From Epiperipatus broadwayi (lineage: Eukaryota; Onychophora; Udeonychophora; Euonychophora; Peripatidae), in contig JAQFVV010012529.1 in the NCBI GenBank assembly GCA_028023455.1, positions 372,001 to 436,000 of the forward strand: a stretch of DNA of 64,000 nt, given 5' to 3'. The notes under the pieces were generated by a model. It searched no databases, was not told the origin of the DNA, and was given only the letters and a program-made list of their open reading frames with translations. This document shows positions 23,415-34,951 of the stretch, in pieces. Both the position numbers and the translations under genes were made by a program. Within the stretch, counting starts at the first letter, position 1; every line of letters begins with the position of its first letter.

Positions 23415-23549
23415 TTTGACACATTAAAAAAAAGAAATATTTACAACAGAATAGTTAGGATAATTCCATTTTAAAAATATTTTCAGCAGTTTTACATTTT
23501 AAGTATTTTGTGGATTAAAATGTGCACATTTACGGTGCCAATTATACTA

Positions 23550-25540
23550 AACATAAATTTCCTTGCTGATGGCAGTCTGAAAGCCTTGGGCATATATCCA
23601 ATCACTATGGTACCCCTCATCAAGAAACCTGAGGGTCCACCGGTTCTCGAGAACCATCGGCCTATTTCCATGGTGCACTTATGATAAAGGTTATCGAGGG
23701 TCTTATAAAAGAAGACATCCAAGACAACATCATAGGAAGCCTTCTTATCAATTCGCAAAGAAAGGTTGCTTGACTGCTGACGCTGTCAGTCAATTTCCCT
23801 CATCGTTGACCATGCACGCAGAAGGAAATCCTAGCCAATCGTGGTTCAGCTTGACTTTGCTGGAGCTTTTGACTACGTCAGAATTGACATACTGCTTGGT
23901 GTACTGGAGAGGCTCAAAGTGCCCAAGGCATACCTTCAGATCATAGAGAACCTACAAAATCGGGAGGATGGCCGAGTATCTCCAGGATTTAGGCCCCGTG
24001 TTTCTATCCCATAGGGCTCTCCACTGAGCGTCCTCTTCACGGCCTAGGTGAATCCCCTGCTTCTAAGCATCGAGGCTGCCCTACCAGGGATAGCCATTCC
24101 TGTGCATGGAGAGTACATATGCCACATTACCTATATGGACGATGTGGTCGTGTTTCCTCTGGCAGGGAGCTCGCAAGACTCAAAGAGCTCCTAGATCAGT
24201 TTGCTCACGAATTTGGTCTGAGAGTCAACGAAGGCAAATCGGCAATGTATTCCATCTTGACAGGGAAGCAAATCCCAGGCAGATTCAAAGCAGCCCCACA
24301 GGGCTTCCTAGGATTCCATCTTGCATCCCCCCTCAGTCATGAGGAGAGACATGGAGAAGCTATTCACCAAAATCAAGAAAACAGTTAACTCACTATCCAA
24401 AATTTACCTCTCCCTTTTGGGCAAGATTGCCCTACTTAACTCTGTAGTACTTCCCAAAATCACGTACTATCTGGCTGGCTTTTCACTCACCAGAACCTTT
24501 ATTAAAAGGGTTGAGTCATCAGCTTAAACATTTTACAGAAGCCTAAACCCCTGAATGGACTGGCCTTACATGCCATTAAGGTTTTCCAAATTCAAAGGAC
24601 ATACACTATTCTGGTTAGGCTATTGAATTCTCATTCTGACATTGAGTGCCCTGTTCCCATAAAAAGGGTCGAACCTACCGATAGACCCCCACCCAGACTG
24701 AGGAGACTTTGGATCCAACAACAGGTGACAGATGTCCTGTCATGGATCAAGACTTCCAGCTCCCTATTTCAGTCAAAACTTAACTACTGGGACACATACC
24801 GACTAATGTTTGAGGAGAAAACATGCACCTCCATCTTGCTCTCAATTTCTATCTCCAGATTTGTGAAATAGACACAATTCCTCAGACTTGAGCCCAAGTA
24901 TGTGGACTTCCTGCTCAACGTCAATCTTAAGGCCCTTCCCACAGGGTCCTTATTCCATCATAGAGGCTATAACATCGATCCCTTGTGCCAATGTGTGGCA
25001 AGCAGGAAGAGACCATGGACCACATTCTGTTCCATTGTGATTTGTGGTCTCGTCTCCAAAGCATGGTTCTGAGGAAAATGTATCTGACTTGGCTTGTGTA
25101 ATGATTCATCTGGCCTTTGAAAAGAGTTTTTTGCCAAAATATGGCTGGCTTCATTTGTCAACTTCGAAATTTTGACTATACATTGCAAAATATTGTTTGA
25201 AAGTGGGATTGACCACCATCCCGAAGACCTCCTAATAAATTTCATACAGAAGGCTAGGGAGATTGACAAGAGGACTTGCCCAGACCAGTTGGCGATTCAG
25301 ACCTGGTAACAATTAAAAATATAAGTTTCAAGACATTCTGTTTCATTCTATGTACGATGCCTCTAACTTTATAAGGACTGATTCCTCCCCCTATTGCTGT
25401 GATGAAAGGGATGGGACCACCTACCTCCTAACCCTCCTACCTGAACTGTATTTGCAGACAATGCTTGTTAACAACAAGTCTAACTATTGCTTGTATATAC
25501 AATTATGTACCTTGCTCTATAAATGAATAAAATATATTTT
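23550..25540 (+). mobile_element. 5'-truncated LINE with zinc-knuckle C-terminus
   Basis: Broken frames give successive RT blocks: PLIKKPEGPPVLENHRPISM near 23610, LDFAGAFDYVRIDILL near 23850 (motif A), a GSPLSVLF block near 24020, and a TYMDDVVVF segment near 24130 (motif C, catalytic Asp pair). After 24980 the sequence fits C-x2-C-GK-EETMDH-x4-C, a C-terminal zinc knuckle used by several LINE clades. It is not the RTE type found elsewhere in the window. The end is AATAAAATATATTTTG-rich with A runs. Confidence 0.75.
24119..24871 (+). pseudogene. LINE RT and thumb remnants
   Basis: Three overlapping frames hold the remains. One at 24119-24388 includes LKELLDQFAHEFGLRVNEGK, the segment after motif C. 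One at 24321-24527 includes LFTKIKKTVNSLSKIYLSLL then GKIALLNSVVLPKITYYLAG, the usual RT-to-thumb transition. One at 24623-24871 includes RLRRLWIQQQVTDVLSW and FQSKLNYWDTYR. Frame changes between them show the element is dead. Confidence 0.7.
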
Positions 25541-26019
25541 GAAAGTAAAATAAGAAACAAAATGAAGAAAAAAAAAAAATACATATAGAATACTTAAATT
25601 CATCTATATTTTGAATATAATGTCATTATTCTCATAGAATTTGTGAAAATAAAATTATAAATATTAGACAGACTAAAGTAATGTTTAAAAGAGAAAATAA
25701 AAATTTATAATCTATTACATATATAAATTTGTTTGTTATTTAATAACTCAACAAAGAGTGTACTAATCTTGATGAATTTTTCTTCCTTTTTTTTTTTTGG
25801 AGAATTACATAGGCTATTGATTTTGCTCAATAGCACTTAATTGTTTGAAAAAATTGGGAAATTTATTCCTACTTATGACTAAAGCTGTGGATACTAGCAG
25901 TGACTTTTAGGGAATTTTTCATTAGGTAATAGTATGAATACTGAACCCTACCATCTGATGACGCTCTTTGCCCAATTCACATCAATATACTGATTCACGG
26001 GCCTTCTGTTTGTTTACCT

Positions 26020-26920
26020 TTTTTTTTTTAAACCGGTTTTTAATTTTTTTCCGTCGGCAACGGTAAACCACCAAAGTTTTTTTTTTATTCCACCCGGGCT
26101 TTTTTTTTTTTTTTTTAATAAACAAATAGTTTGTTTTTAGATGACCTAGGGGTGTTGGTTTGTTTGTAAATTTAACGACTAACTCCGTAGATTTCTTTAC
26201 ATAATATTACTTACTGTAAACCAAATTTTTTTTCGCACGTTTTTTTTTTTTTTGGTTCGTTTTTTTAAGAAATAAATACTTTGTTTTTAGATGGGAGGGT
26301 GTTGATTTGCTTTTAAATTATCGATTAATGCTCCATTGGTTTGTTTACACAAAAATACGGTAACAAACACTTTGTTGTTTTTAGATGATGGAGGGGGGGG
26401 TTGATTGCTTTTAACTTATCTTCTTTTTTTTTTTGGTTGATGTTTTGATTTGCTGAAAGACTTCAACAATTCGTTACTTTTGAATAAACCAACACTTGGT
26501 TTTTTAGAGGGTGGAGGGGAGAAGGGTTATGTTGATTTTGAATTGTCGTCTTTTTTTTTTTTTGTTAATTTATTACAAGGCTTTTTTTTTTTTGATTTGT
26601 TTCAAATCTTTACGCTACAGAAAACTTTATATTACAGCGAAAAGTTCTTCCTTAATTTTTTGGGCTTTTAATTAAAAAAAAAAGACATATACACAGTTCG
26701 TTTTTAAAGAACACTTTTTTTTAAAGCCGGGGGAGGTGGGGTGGTGGGGAAGGTTTGTTTTGATTTTTAATTATTGACTTCTTTTTGGATTTTCTTTTTG
26801 AACATTTTATTATGTTACTGCATAGTTCTTTATTATTATTATTATTTTTTTTTGGTGGGGCCTATTAAATAAACTTTTAAACACTTCTTTTTTTTTTGGT
26901 ATAATAAAATATTACCTACT
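26020..26920. repeat. T- and G-rich degenerate tandem repeats
   Basis: Units of roughly 100-140 bp recur, each with a long T run, TTTGTTTTTAGATG, a G run of 4-9, TTGATTTG and TTTTAAATTATCGA-like sequence. The strand asymmetry is extreme (T and G on +, A and C on -). The tract occupies half of the transposon interior. The 73-codon + frame at 26450 is a low-complexity reading of it. Confidence 0.6.
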
Positions 26921-27159
26921 TTAACTGTTAATGAAACTTATCAAATATTACCTACCTACTTTATAATCATGGGAATAACAAAAACAAGTTTCCCCATAAA
27001 ATAATTTATTGAATCAAAAAGAAACGAAACTTTGGATAATTGTGAAGCAAAACAAATAAAAAAAAACAAAAACACCACTATTTATGGGGGCATAAAAACA
27101 GCAGCCAAAAGTAACACATAAATAAAATAACAGGGAAGCCTCAAAGCTGTAAGTAACGT

Positions 27160-27648
27160 GATTTTGGAGCCTTCGAAACAACAACTTCCCTTACACAGAC
27201 CTACAAAGGTACACTTGCAGGAGTTTCTCTTTCTGGGAAAACACAATATTGTGCGTCCACTTGTGTATCCAGTCGGCAATTCACTCAGCTTCGACCAATT
27301 CAGACAACTTGCAGATGACATTTGACAGTTCTTGCACGGATTCACGCGTAAACGGGCATTTGTGCACGAAATCAGAAAAAACTCTGCTAAAAAGAAGAAC
27401 CTTTTCAAGTTGTGTACAGTTCAAAAGCGTAGGGAAGTGTGTGTAACGACATGACAATTCTTAATATGGAATAGTAATTCCACTATGCTTTCTAAAAAAT
27501 TTCCGACAATGAATTTTTGCAAAGTTTCATCTCTTTCAAATATGTCCACCATCAAATCACACCGTAGCGAGAGTTCAAGAGCGCTCACGTGACGAATACT
27601 GTCGCAACGCAATGGGTGTAGTATTTTGTTACATAATCGTAGATACAC
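27160..27648 (-). pseudogene. Decayed coding-like region inside the transposon
   Basis: On the - strand the frame from 27648 (inner ATG at about 27552) reads MVDIFERDETLQKFIVGNFL and continues ESIVELLFHIKN. After a frameshift near 27440 another frame continues LNCTQLEKVLLFSRVFSDFV, HKCPFTRESVQELSNVICKL and SELVEAE, a stop, then IADWIHKWTHNIVF and QKEKLLQVYLC, another stop. Composition is like real, helix-rich protein, unlike random frames here. It begins about 120 bp inside the right end and points inward, as a transposase or accessory gene would. I do not recognise the family; a captured host gene fragment is equally possible. Confidence 0.4.
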
Positions 27649-27771
27649 CGCCCTCAGGCGGCCTGTTACGGCTCAAAAAATACCTATTATACTGTCAGCC
27701 GTAAGTTAAGGGTGCTAAAATAGTATATTGGTGTGTGTTTTGTGAAAAACAGTGCCATCAGATGGTAACCC

Positions 27772-30590
27772 TTTCATTATTTAAAAGTAATATTTTCGAT
27801 CACAAAAAAAAAAAATGTGTGTATTAAAAAGATTGAGGCAATATTTGTGAATTTATTAAGTAATAAACTTTCAAATTTATATATATCATTAATAAAAATA
27901 TATTTGGAGAATTATTTAAAATATTATAGTGGACATTATTAATTTATTACACACACTGCTATTCTTTTTAAAAGTAAGTAATTTAGGAAAACCATGACTG
28001 AGGGATTGATAGTTTGCCCATAAAGAGAATCAACAATAGGTGTTATAGTATAATTCAAATATTTCAATAATGATTAAAGGATTTGCAGTCAACAATCAGG
28101 ATAAATACTAAAGCTCTAAAAAAATAATAATTCAGGTAATATTTAAATCATATGCCAATAATCCTTTATTGTTTCTATTCTTATATATATTGAAATGAAT
28201 AATGTCATTCATTTCAGTTTTGGCCATGTGGTCTTCCAAATAGTTTATAGAGATGATTTTAGAAGTTGTGATAATGCTAATAAATATACTATTAATAATA
28301 AAATATTAACTGTCATTAAATAATGTAGAAGTTGTAATAGTTGTTAAAAAAATATTTAAATTGATAAAATATATTAAAACTTTCTCTTATCAAAGAATGA
28401 ATTGCAAAACAACTCAAAAATCAGATGTAATAAAAAAATAAAAAAAAGAATAAGCCTGTTTAGATAAGATTCGAAAACAAAAAAAAAAATTCAAACAAAA
28501 TGTTTTGCAAATTTATCAATTAATGTTTTTGAAGGTTTTGTAATTAAAATGGAGAAGTGTTAAAAATAACAAGATCAAACATGATGGAAAACTGGAATGG
28601 AGTGTTCAAAAATAGGAAGTAAAACTTATACGGTCAGTTTTTCTTATAGCAATCATATTGGATTCTCACTTTATTCAAGCAACATCAGACCATTATGCTG
28701 AATGAGTAAGAGGAAAAGCTGTCGCTGCTAATGTTACTCTGGAATCTGACATGCCACTTAAAATGAATTAATTCTTATCATCTTAAAGAAATCAGTCTAC
28801 AGCTATGGAAATTGGTCTTTGTAAGTTTTTTTTATTAAAAAAAAACGGTTTATTTTAAATTTATTTTAATATATTTATTTCTAACAAACTTTATGAAGCG
28901 AGGTGTTTTGTGAAAAGAAAAACTGTAACTATTTAAGTATATTAATTCAAACAACTTATGAAGTGAATATTTTGTTAAAAAAGCAGCATTTGCGGATAAA
29001 TATTCTAGCTGTCTTTTAAAATCAAAATTCACTTAATTTTCTTTAAGATACATGTTAACTAAAGTTTTCTTTGTAAGAAAAAAGGTTTTTTTTTCTGTTA
29101 TAGAAATTGTTAAAAAAAAAGAAAAGAAGTAATATAAAGTATCCAAGTGTTAAATAATAAGAGTAAATAATTCTTAGTAATTTTAAGTTGTTTGTGGTTA
29201 GCCATTCTTTTGATTGCTGAGGATTAGATTGTGTATAGGTGAGCATATATATGCAGTTGTTGATTCACTATCAAATAGTTAAAAATATTTCTGTATTTAT
29301 ATTGGAGGTGTCATTTGAGACTTTGTTTTATATCGGTCTCAAAACGAACCATCTCTATAGAAGTCAGAGTTTTATTAAATCAGGATTCAGAATAAAGTGA
29401 CCATATCTTAAGAGTTATCATTGGAAGAAAGTAGCAGTTATAATTATTCCCTATTGGAAAACGGGATCTATACTAGGAAACTTTTGAATTCAATAAATGT
29501 CTTATATTTATGAGATTAACCATATGCAGAATTGTATTTTAAGCATATTAGAAGCCAGGAGTTGATTGTTTGGCAAATGTATTCGAGTATTTAAAATTAA
29601 TTAAACAAACCTTGAATACTTAATAAATAATTATTGTTTTGCTCCATGCATGAGAACTAAAACAATAATATAAGAGATTGTACAAATGATTTTTTTTTTT
29701 TTAAAAAAGAGAAAATTATATTTTGATTGACATATATTTTATAATTAAATTATTGTTGTTACAGTGTGTTAATCTTTTATATGTAATATTGTCTGATCAG
29801 CATATTTAATCCATAGTCATTTATTGGGAATAACTTACGTTCTTCGTGATCTACCAAAGGGATTGTGTAGTGGTCATTAACATTATATTAAGGCAAATAT
29901 AGTTTAAATAAATGTAAACAATAGAAACATGTTTAATCTGACCATTATAATATAAATTTGAAAAGTTTGTTTGCTATGCTATTGGATTTTTGCTTCATGG
30001 TAAATTAATTGTTTTAAAAAATTTGGTAATTTTCTAATACAAGCAAAGTGGCAGAGACAACTAGTAATAAATAAATTTTAAAAATTATACATTTAGATGG
30101 AAATATAAAAATTAATAAGATTTAATAATTAAGATGGAAGGAATGTTTTCCATAAAAATCTAATATTAAAAGAAAATTAAAATTTTTTTCGTGATATAGT
30201 ATTTTGAATATCTGCCTGCCATCACTCACAATCTAGTACCAATGACTTTGATCTGGTGAGTGTCAAACTTTTTTTCATGTTAAAGTAAACTTAAAATGTT
30301 CTTTTCAAATAGCTATCTAAAATTGGTTGATAAACGGATATTTTGCTATTATTAGTTGGAGAATAAAAGTTCAATGTTAATCTAGATTGGTTAGATGAAT
30401 ATCAGTATGCTGCTTATAAAAAGAAAAAATGACTAAATATAATATGGCCTCACTATCAGTGAGCTCATGATTTTTTTTGCATAGTAAATATAAATCATTT
30501 GGCTGAAAAGAAGATTTTATAAATATATTTTGCTTATTTATGGATTTACAATACAAAGACTGCAGATTACATGGAAAGTTCTATATTAAA
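27772..30590. other. AT-rich stretch without genes
   Basis: No exon or bounded transposon is seen. A perfect 10-bp-stem palindrome, TGAAATGAAT with ATTCATTTCA, is at 28191-28216. Confidence 0.45.
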
Positions 30591-30724
30591 ATTAACAAGG
30601 AGGGATCAAAAGTGAAAAAATGAATGAGAAAATATACTGTTATCAATATCACTGAGAATTAAGAAGATGAAACAGAATCAGGCTAGGTGTGTGTAAAAAA
30701 GATAACAATAAATATCCTAAAATG

Positions 30725-31843
30725 TCATACGATCACCATTTCTTAAACTTACACAAGCTGTTTACACTGAGACTAAACTCTCCATACAATAGCGTTACCA
30801 GGGCAGTCAGAGTAATCAATGGATGCAAGAAGGTTTGTGGATAAAATCCCTATCTAATGCATACTCATCCAATATACCCAGAATAGTTTCTAGCTTGTGG
30901 CTTTCATCATTGAGAAGCCCTGGATTTGAGAGTACTGTACCTAGATCTTATAATCTAATGCAAACCTCCAGCAGCCACTTTTTATCTTATTACTAACTAT
31001 AAAGCTTTGAGTATAAAATGAAAAGACAGTAATGCTTTCAATTCAAGCTCATTGGCTTGTATAGCTATATAGATCTGAATTCAGTTCAGCATCCATACAT
31101 TTTGATGTTTTTGGTTCTTCAATAACCATAGTCACCATAATCCTATTTGGCAGAATTCGTTTTAAACCACTAAACATCACATGATCACCATTTTTTATGC
31201 TTACACAAGCTGTTTACATAGAGACTAAACTCTCCATACAGTAGTACCATCAGTGCAAGTTAGAATAAACCACAAGCTAGAAACTAGTCTGGGGATATTG
31301 GATGAGTAGGCACTATATAGGAATTTTATGTACAAACCTTCTTGCACCTACTGATTACTCTGGTTTGCACTGATGGTGCTACTGTATGGAAAGTTTAGCC
31401 TGTGAAATCAGCTTGTGTAAGCATAAGAAATGGTGATCATGTGATATTTAGTGGTTTAAAACCAAACCTGCCCAATAGGATTATGGTGACTGTGGTTATT
31501 AAAGAACCAAAAACACCAAAAAATATAGATGCTGAACTGAGTTCAAATCTATATAGCTATACAAGCCATTGAGCTTGAATTGAAAGCATTTGTGTTTCAC
31601 TTTGCATCCAAAGCTATAATAAGGTAAATGGTAACTGCTGGAGGATTGCATTAAATCTTAAAATCTAGGTGTAGTGCTCTCCGATCCAAGGCTCCTCACT
31701 GATGAAGGCCACAAGCTAGAAACTAGTCTGGGGATATTGGACGAGTAGGCAACTAAATAAGGATTTTATGCACAACCCTTCTTGCATTCATTGATTATTC
31801 TGGCTTGCATTGGTGGCACTACTGTACGGAGTTTAGCCTCTGT
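30725..31843. mobile_element. Retrozyme-like inverted dimer with 13-bp target duplication
   Basis: One full monomer plus the start of a second runs forward (30725-31266; GATCACCATTT at 30731 and again at 31183, period 452 bp) and is then joined to an inverted copy (31267-31843). ATATCCTAAAATG flanks the whole exactly on both sides (30712-30724 and 31844-31856), a perfect 13-bp target-site duplication. The left end carries about 39 bp not matched at the right end. A hammerhead-like motif with intact core is at 31693-31734. There is no protein gene. The layout matches animal retrozymes and Penelope-type insertion. Confidence 0.75.
31693..31734 (+). ncRNA. Type I hammerhead ribozyme-like motif
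   Basis: In order: helix I strand TCCTCA; core CTGATGA (31699-31705); helix II of 3 bp with a CACAA loop and a non-canonical A-A at its base; GAAA (31719-31722); helix III as the self-complementary ACTAGT (31722-31727); C17 at 31728; then TGGGGA closing helix I. Predicted cleavage follows GTC at 31728. A 2-bp helix III is too short to fold alone, but the palindrome would let two copies form a dimeric hammerhead, as described for newt satellite RNA. The A-A pair at 10.1/11.1 is a caveat. Confidence 0.6.
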
Positions 31844-31856
31844 ATATCCTAAAATG

Positions 31857-31975
31857 AATATCAAGAAATTGTGTGCAAAATGATTTAAAGAATATATGGA
31901 TTAGAAGTTCTGGGATGTTCAGAAATATTATTTTGAGATGGACTGATAATAGCTGAAAATGATGATGATTAAGGA
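31857..31975 (+). pseudogene. Decayed RTE 3' end around the retrozyme insertion
   Basis: The sequence ending GGACTGATAATAGCTGAAAATGATGATGATT resembles the RTE 3' terminus (a GGATTGATAATGG segment then TGATGATGATG). The part left of the insertion (30590-30711) is probably the same relic. The match is short. Confidence 0.4.
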
Positions 31976-32617
31976 AAAAATCAAAGCTACAGGAAATTTG
32001 CTTGAGAGACTCTGAATGGATTATAATACTAATGGTAAACACAAAAGAGATAGAACAAGCAATGACTTTCTCAATAAAGTGAAATTGCAGATTTTAATAA
32101 ACTTAAAAATAGTAGCAGAAGGGAAGAAATGAATAATATCCATACTAACCATTATCCTATTGGTTAAGAGAGCGAAACTGTAAAAAAGAGCTGATAATTT
32201 AGAATTTAAGCATTTTTTAGTCCTATTATGATATACGGCATATCAAAATATTGTAGATTATTACTGTTTTTCAATATAGTATTCAGTCTATTTCTGCATT
32301 TATAGGAAAGGAGTTTGCTATTAACTGAAAGGAGACCCTTTAATTCCTCTTGGAGGCCTTAAAGGAACCGAGCAAAGTAATGACCAATCCATATGTTCTT
32401 GTAGTTGCAGCTGTTATTACTATGTGATTATTCATATTGTATACGAACATGGATGGGCTGCTCATCAATACGCATTAGCCAGCATGGTGAGTTTATTGGC
32501 TTTTTACCTCTGAGTTTAAGATCAAGAAACACCATAGTCTTTCTTCTCAGTTGCCTGATAAGGCAGAATGAGTGTTTGTGTAAATGATAAATATTTTTCC
32601 AATACACATATACAATT
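31976..32617. other. Non-coding stretch, possibly RTE 5' UTR
   Basis: A full RTE of about 3.2 kb would begin near 32310-32330, so 32320-32617 could be its 5' untranslated region. I see no independent marker of the start and no target duplication. Confidence 0.3.
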
Positions 32618-33734
32618 ATGACAGACAAAAATAAATCATGGCCCTTATTCCCAGGAGGCTGTAAAGTCACCAACCAAGGCAGCGGTTGGTGGCTGAAGGC
32701 GGAGGGTGCTAAGAATCCCCTGATTGCGGACCCAGGCTGCCATTTGATGATGACTTTTTATTTAGGTACTTACAACTGCAGATCACTTTCAAGTGAAGGA
32801 AGATTGCAAGAATTAGAAGAAGAACTGTCTTATATTAAATGGGACATTATTGGACTTTGTGAAGTTAGAAGAAAAGGTGAAGAGACAATTGATTTAAAAA
32901 GTGGACATGTACTCTATTATAAAGGCACAAATATTGGAAATACAAGTGGAGTAGGATTCATTATAAATAAAAAAGTGGAAGAACAACATTGTGGAGATTG
33001 ATGGTGTATCGGACAGAGTGGCAAGATTAGTTATACAACTTAATAGCAGATACCAAATGCAGATAATTCAGGTTTATGCCCCAACAAGTTCTCATAGTGA
33101 TGAGAGTAGAAGATTTTTATATGGATGTACAAAAGGCTTTTGATCAGAGTAAACAACATTTTAAAATTGTTATGGGAGACTTTAATGCTAGAATTGGTAA
33201 ACAAATGAAAGATGAAAGTGCTGTAGGTAATTTTGGTTATGGTAATAGAAATGAGAGAGGACATAGACTTGTGGAGTTTGCAGAAAAAGAAAAACTTTAT
33301 ATTATGAATTCTTTTTTTTTTTTTTTGAGAAAAATGTTAAAAGGAAATGGACATGGAAGCATTCAAATGAAGGTACAGCAGAATTGGATTATATTTTGAC
33401 TAACAGAAAATACATATTTCAAGATTGTAATGTTCTTAATAAATTTAACACAGGAAGTGATCATCGATTAGTAAGATGTAAGATACGTGTTAATGCAAAA
33501 CTAGAGAGACAAAAATTATTAAGAAAAACAATATTTACAGTTGATATTCCTAATCTTCAGAAACATTCTAATGAATTTAAATTAGAACTTACAAATCGGT
33601 TTCAAGTATTAGTAGATTTTGAACATGATTCAGATTTGAATGAAATTAATATGAAAATAATTGATACACTTTTAAAAACTGCAACAAAGATAGCTGGTAA
33701 AAAAAGAGCAATAAATCAACAAAATTTCTACTGA
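32618..33734 (+). pseudogene. RTE endonuclease domain, frameshifted
   Basis: Three frames give the AP-endonuclease fold. 32618-33001 holds TYNCRSLSSEGRLQELEEEL, WDIIGLCEVRRKG with the catalytic Glu, and GVGFIINKK. 33076-33399 holds VMGDFNARIG (catalytic Asp and Asn). 33384-33734 holds SDHRLVRC with the catalytic Asp-His. The breaks are near 32985 (extra base), near 33090, and at a T run at 33310-33326 that looks expanded by slippage. The leading MTDKNKSWPLFPGG may be untranslated sequence; translation could start near 32746. Confidence 0.88.
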
Positions 33735-33747
33735 GACTAGAGAATTT

Positions 33748-34914
33748 ATGAAGAAAAGAAGGAATATGAAGATATACAAAAATGATGCATTAAAAAGGAT
33801 TGAATATCTTGAATTTTGTAAAATGGTGTGGAAAAGAGTTGAAAATGATATAAGAAAGTATAACTGTGAACTAGCAAGGAAAGCTGTAGAAGAAAATAAA
33901 AGTCTCAAGAATGTAAAACAACATTTGGGTATTGGTAGGAAATTTATATCTGCAATAAGAAAAAAAGATGGAATTATTACTAAAAAGAGAGATGACATCA
34001 TGAAATGGGTAGAAGACTTTTATCAAGAATTATATAGTAATAAAGAACAAGTACCTCCTATATCTATTACATCTTCCGAATTGCCCAGAATTTTAAATGA
34101 AGAAGTGAGACATGCAATTAAATGTATGAAGAAAGGAAAGGCTCCAGGTAATGATGGAATTATAATTGATATATTAAAAGAAGCAGGTGAAGAAATAGAA
34201 TTTTTTTTAGCAAAGTTATATACCAAATGTCTAAATGATAAAGATGTACCAGATGATTGGAAGAATGCAGTAATAATATTAATATTTAAAAAAGGTGATA
34301 AAGAAGATATTAGAAATTACAGACCTATCAGCCTTTTATCAGTTTTATACAAAATTTTTACCAAGATAATTACAACTCGTCTACAGAGAACATTGGATTT
34401 CCACCAACCAAGAGAACAAGCTGGATTTAAAAGTGGTTTTAGTACAGTAGATCATATCCAGGTATTGAGAGAAGTTATAGAAAGGACAAATGAATATGAG
34501 TTGCCATTATGTTTTGGATTTGTAGATTATGAAAAGGCATTTGATTCTATAAACATTTCTTCAGTGATTAAAGCATTGGATCATCAAGGTATAGATCCAG
34601 GATATTGTCATATTTTAAAGAATATTTATAAAAATGCAACAGCAACAATTAGATTACATAATGATACTGGGAAAGTCAACATTGAGAAGGGTGTAAGACA
34701 AGGTGACTCCATATCTCCAAAACTTTTTACAGCAGTGCTGCAAGAAGTATTTTGTGGATTAAAATGGGAAACTAAAGGAGTGAAAGTAAATGGAGATTAT
34801 TTAAGTCATTTAGATTTTGCAGATGATGTAGTTGTTTTTGCAAATAATGCTTCAGAGCTGCAGGAAATGTTGCAGGAGTTATCAGAAGAAAGTAGGACTA
34901 AAGATAAATGTTAA
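33748..34914 (+). pseudogene. RTE reverse transcriptase domain
   Basis: A 388-codon frame carries the RT signature: KKGKAPGNDGI near residue 130, IFKKGDKEDIRNYRPISLLS, EQAGFKSGFSTVDHI, FVDYEKAFDSI (motif A), GVRQGDSISPKLF (motif B) and LDFADDVVVFA (motif C). All catalytic aspartates are present. It ends early at TAA 34912-34914 because a few bases are missing relative to copy 2, where the matching part reads DESKKVGLKVNVKKTK. The frame resumes at 34952. The upstream break near 33725 separates it from the endonuclease. Confidence 0.93.
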
Positions 34915-34951
34915 AAAGACTAAAGTAATGTTTAATTGATTTGCTCAAAAT

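Larger units (their letters stand above)
25949..27767. mobile_element. DNA transposon with 45-bp inverted ends and ACCC duplication
   Basis: The left end TACCATCTGATG-C-CT-TTT matches the reverse complement of the right end, including CAATATACT about 33 bp in, giving an imperfect terminal inverted repeat of some 45 bp. ACCC flanks both ends (25945-25948 and 27768-27771), suggesting a 4-bp duplication; a TA duplication is an alternative since both ends begin TA. Near the right end are subterminal hairpins, CCGCC-CTCA-GGCGG (27650-27663) and TTACGGCT...CAGCCGTAA (27666-27707). The interior holds a T/G-rich repeat tract and a decayed - strand coding region. I cannot assign the superfamily. Confidence 0.65.

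Noticed and set aside
25949-25970. CTGATGACG considered as another hammerhead core
   Set aside because: No GAAA, no helix partner and no NUH cleavage site at suitable spacing; it belongs to the transposon's terminal repeat.
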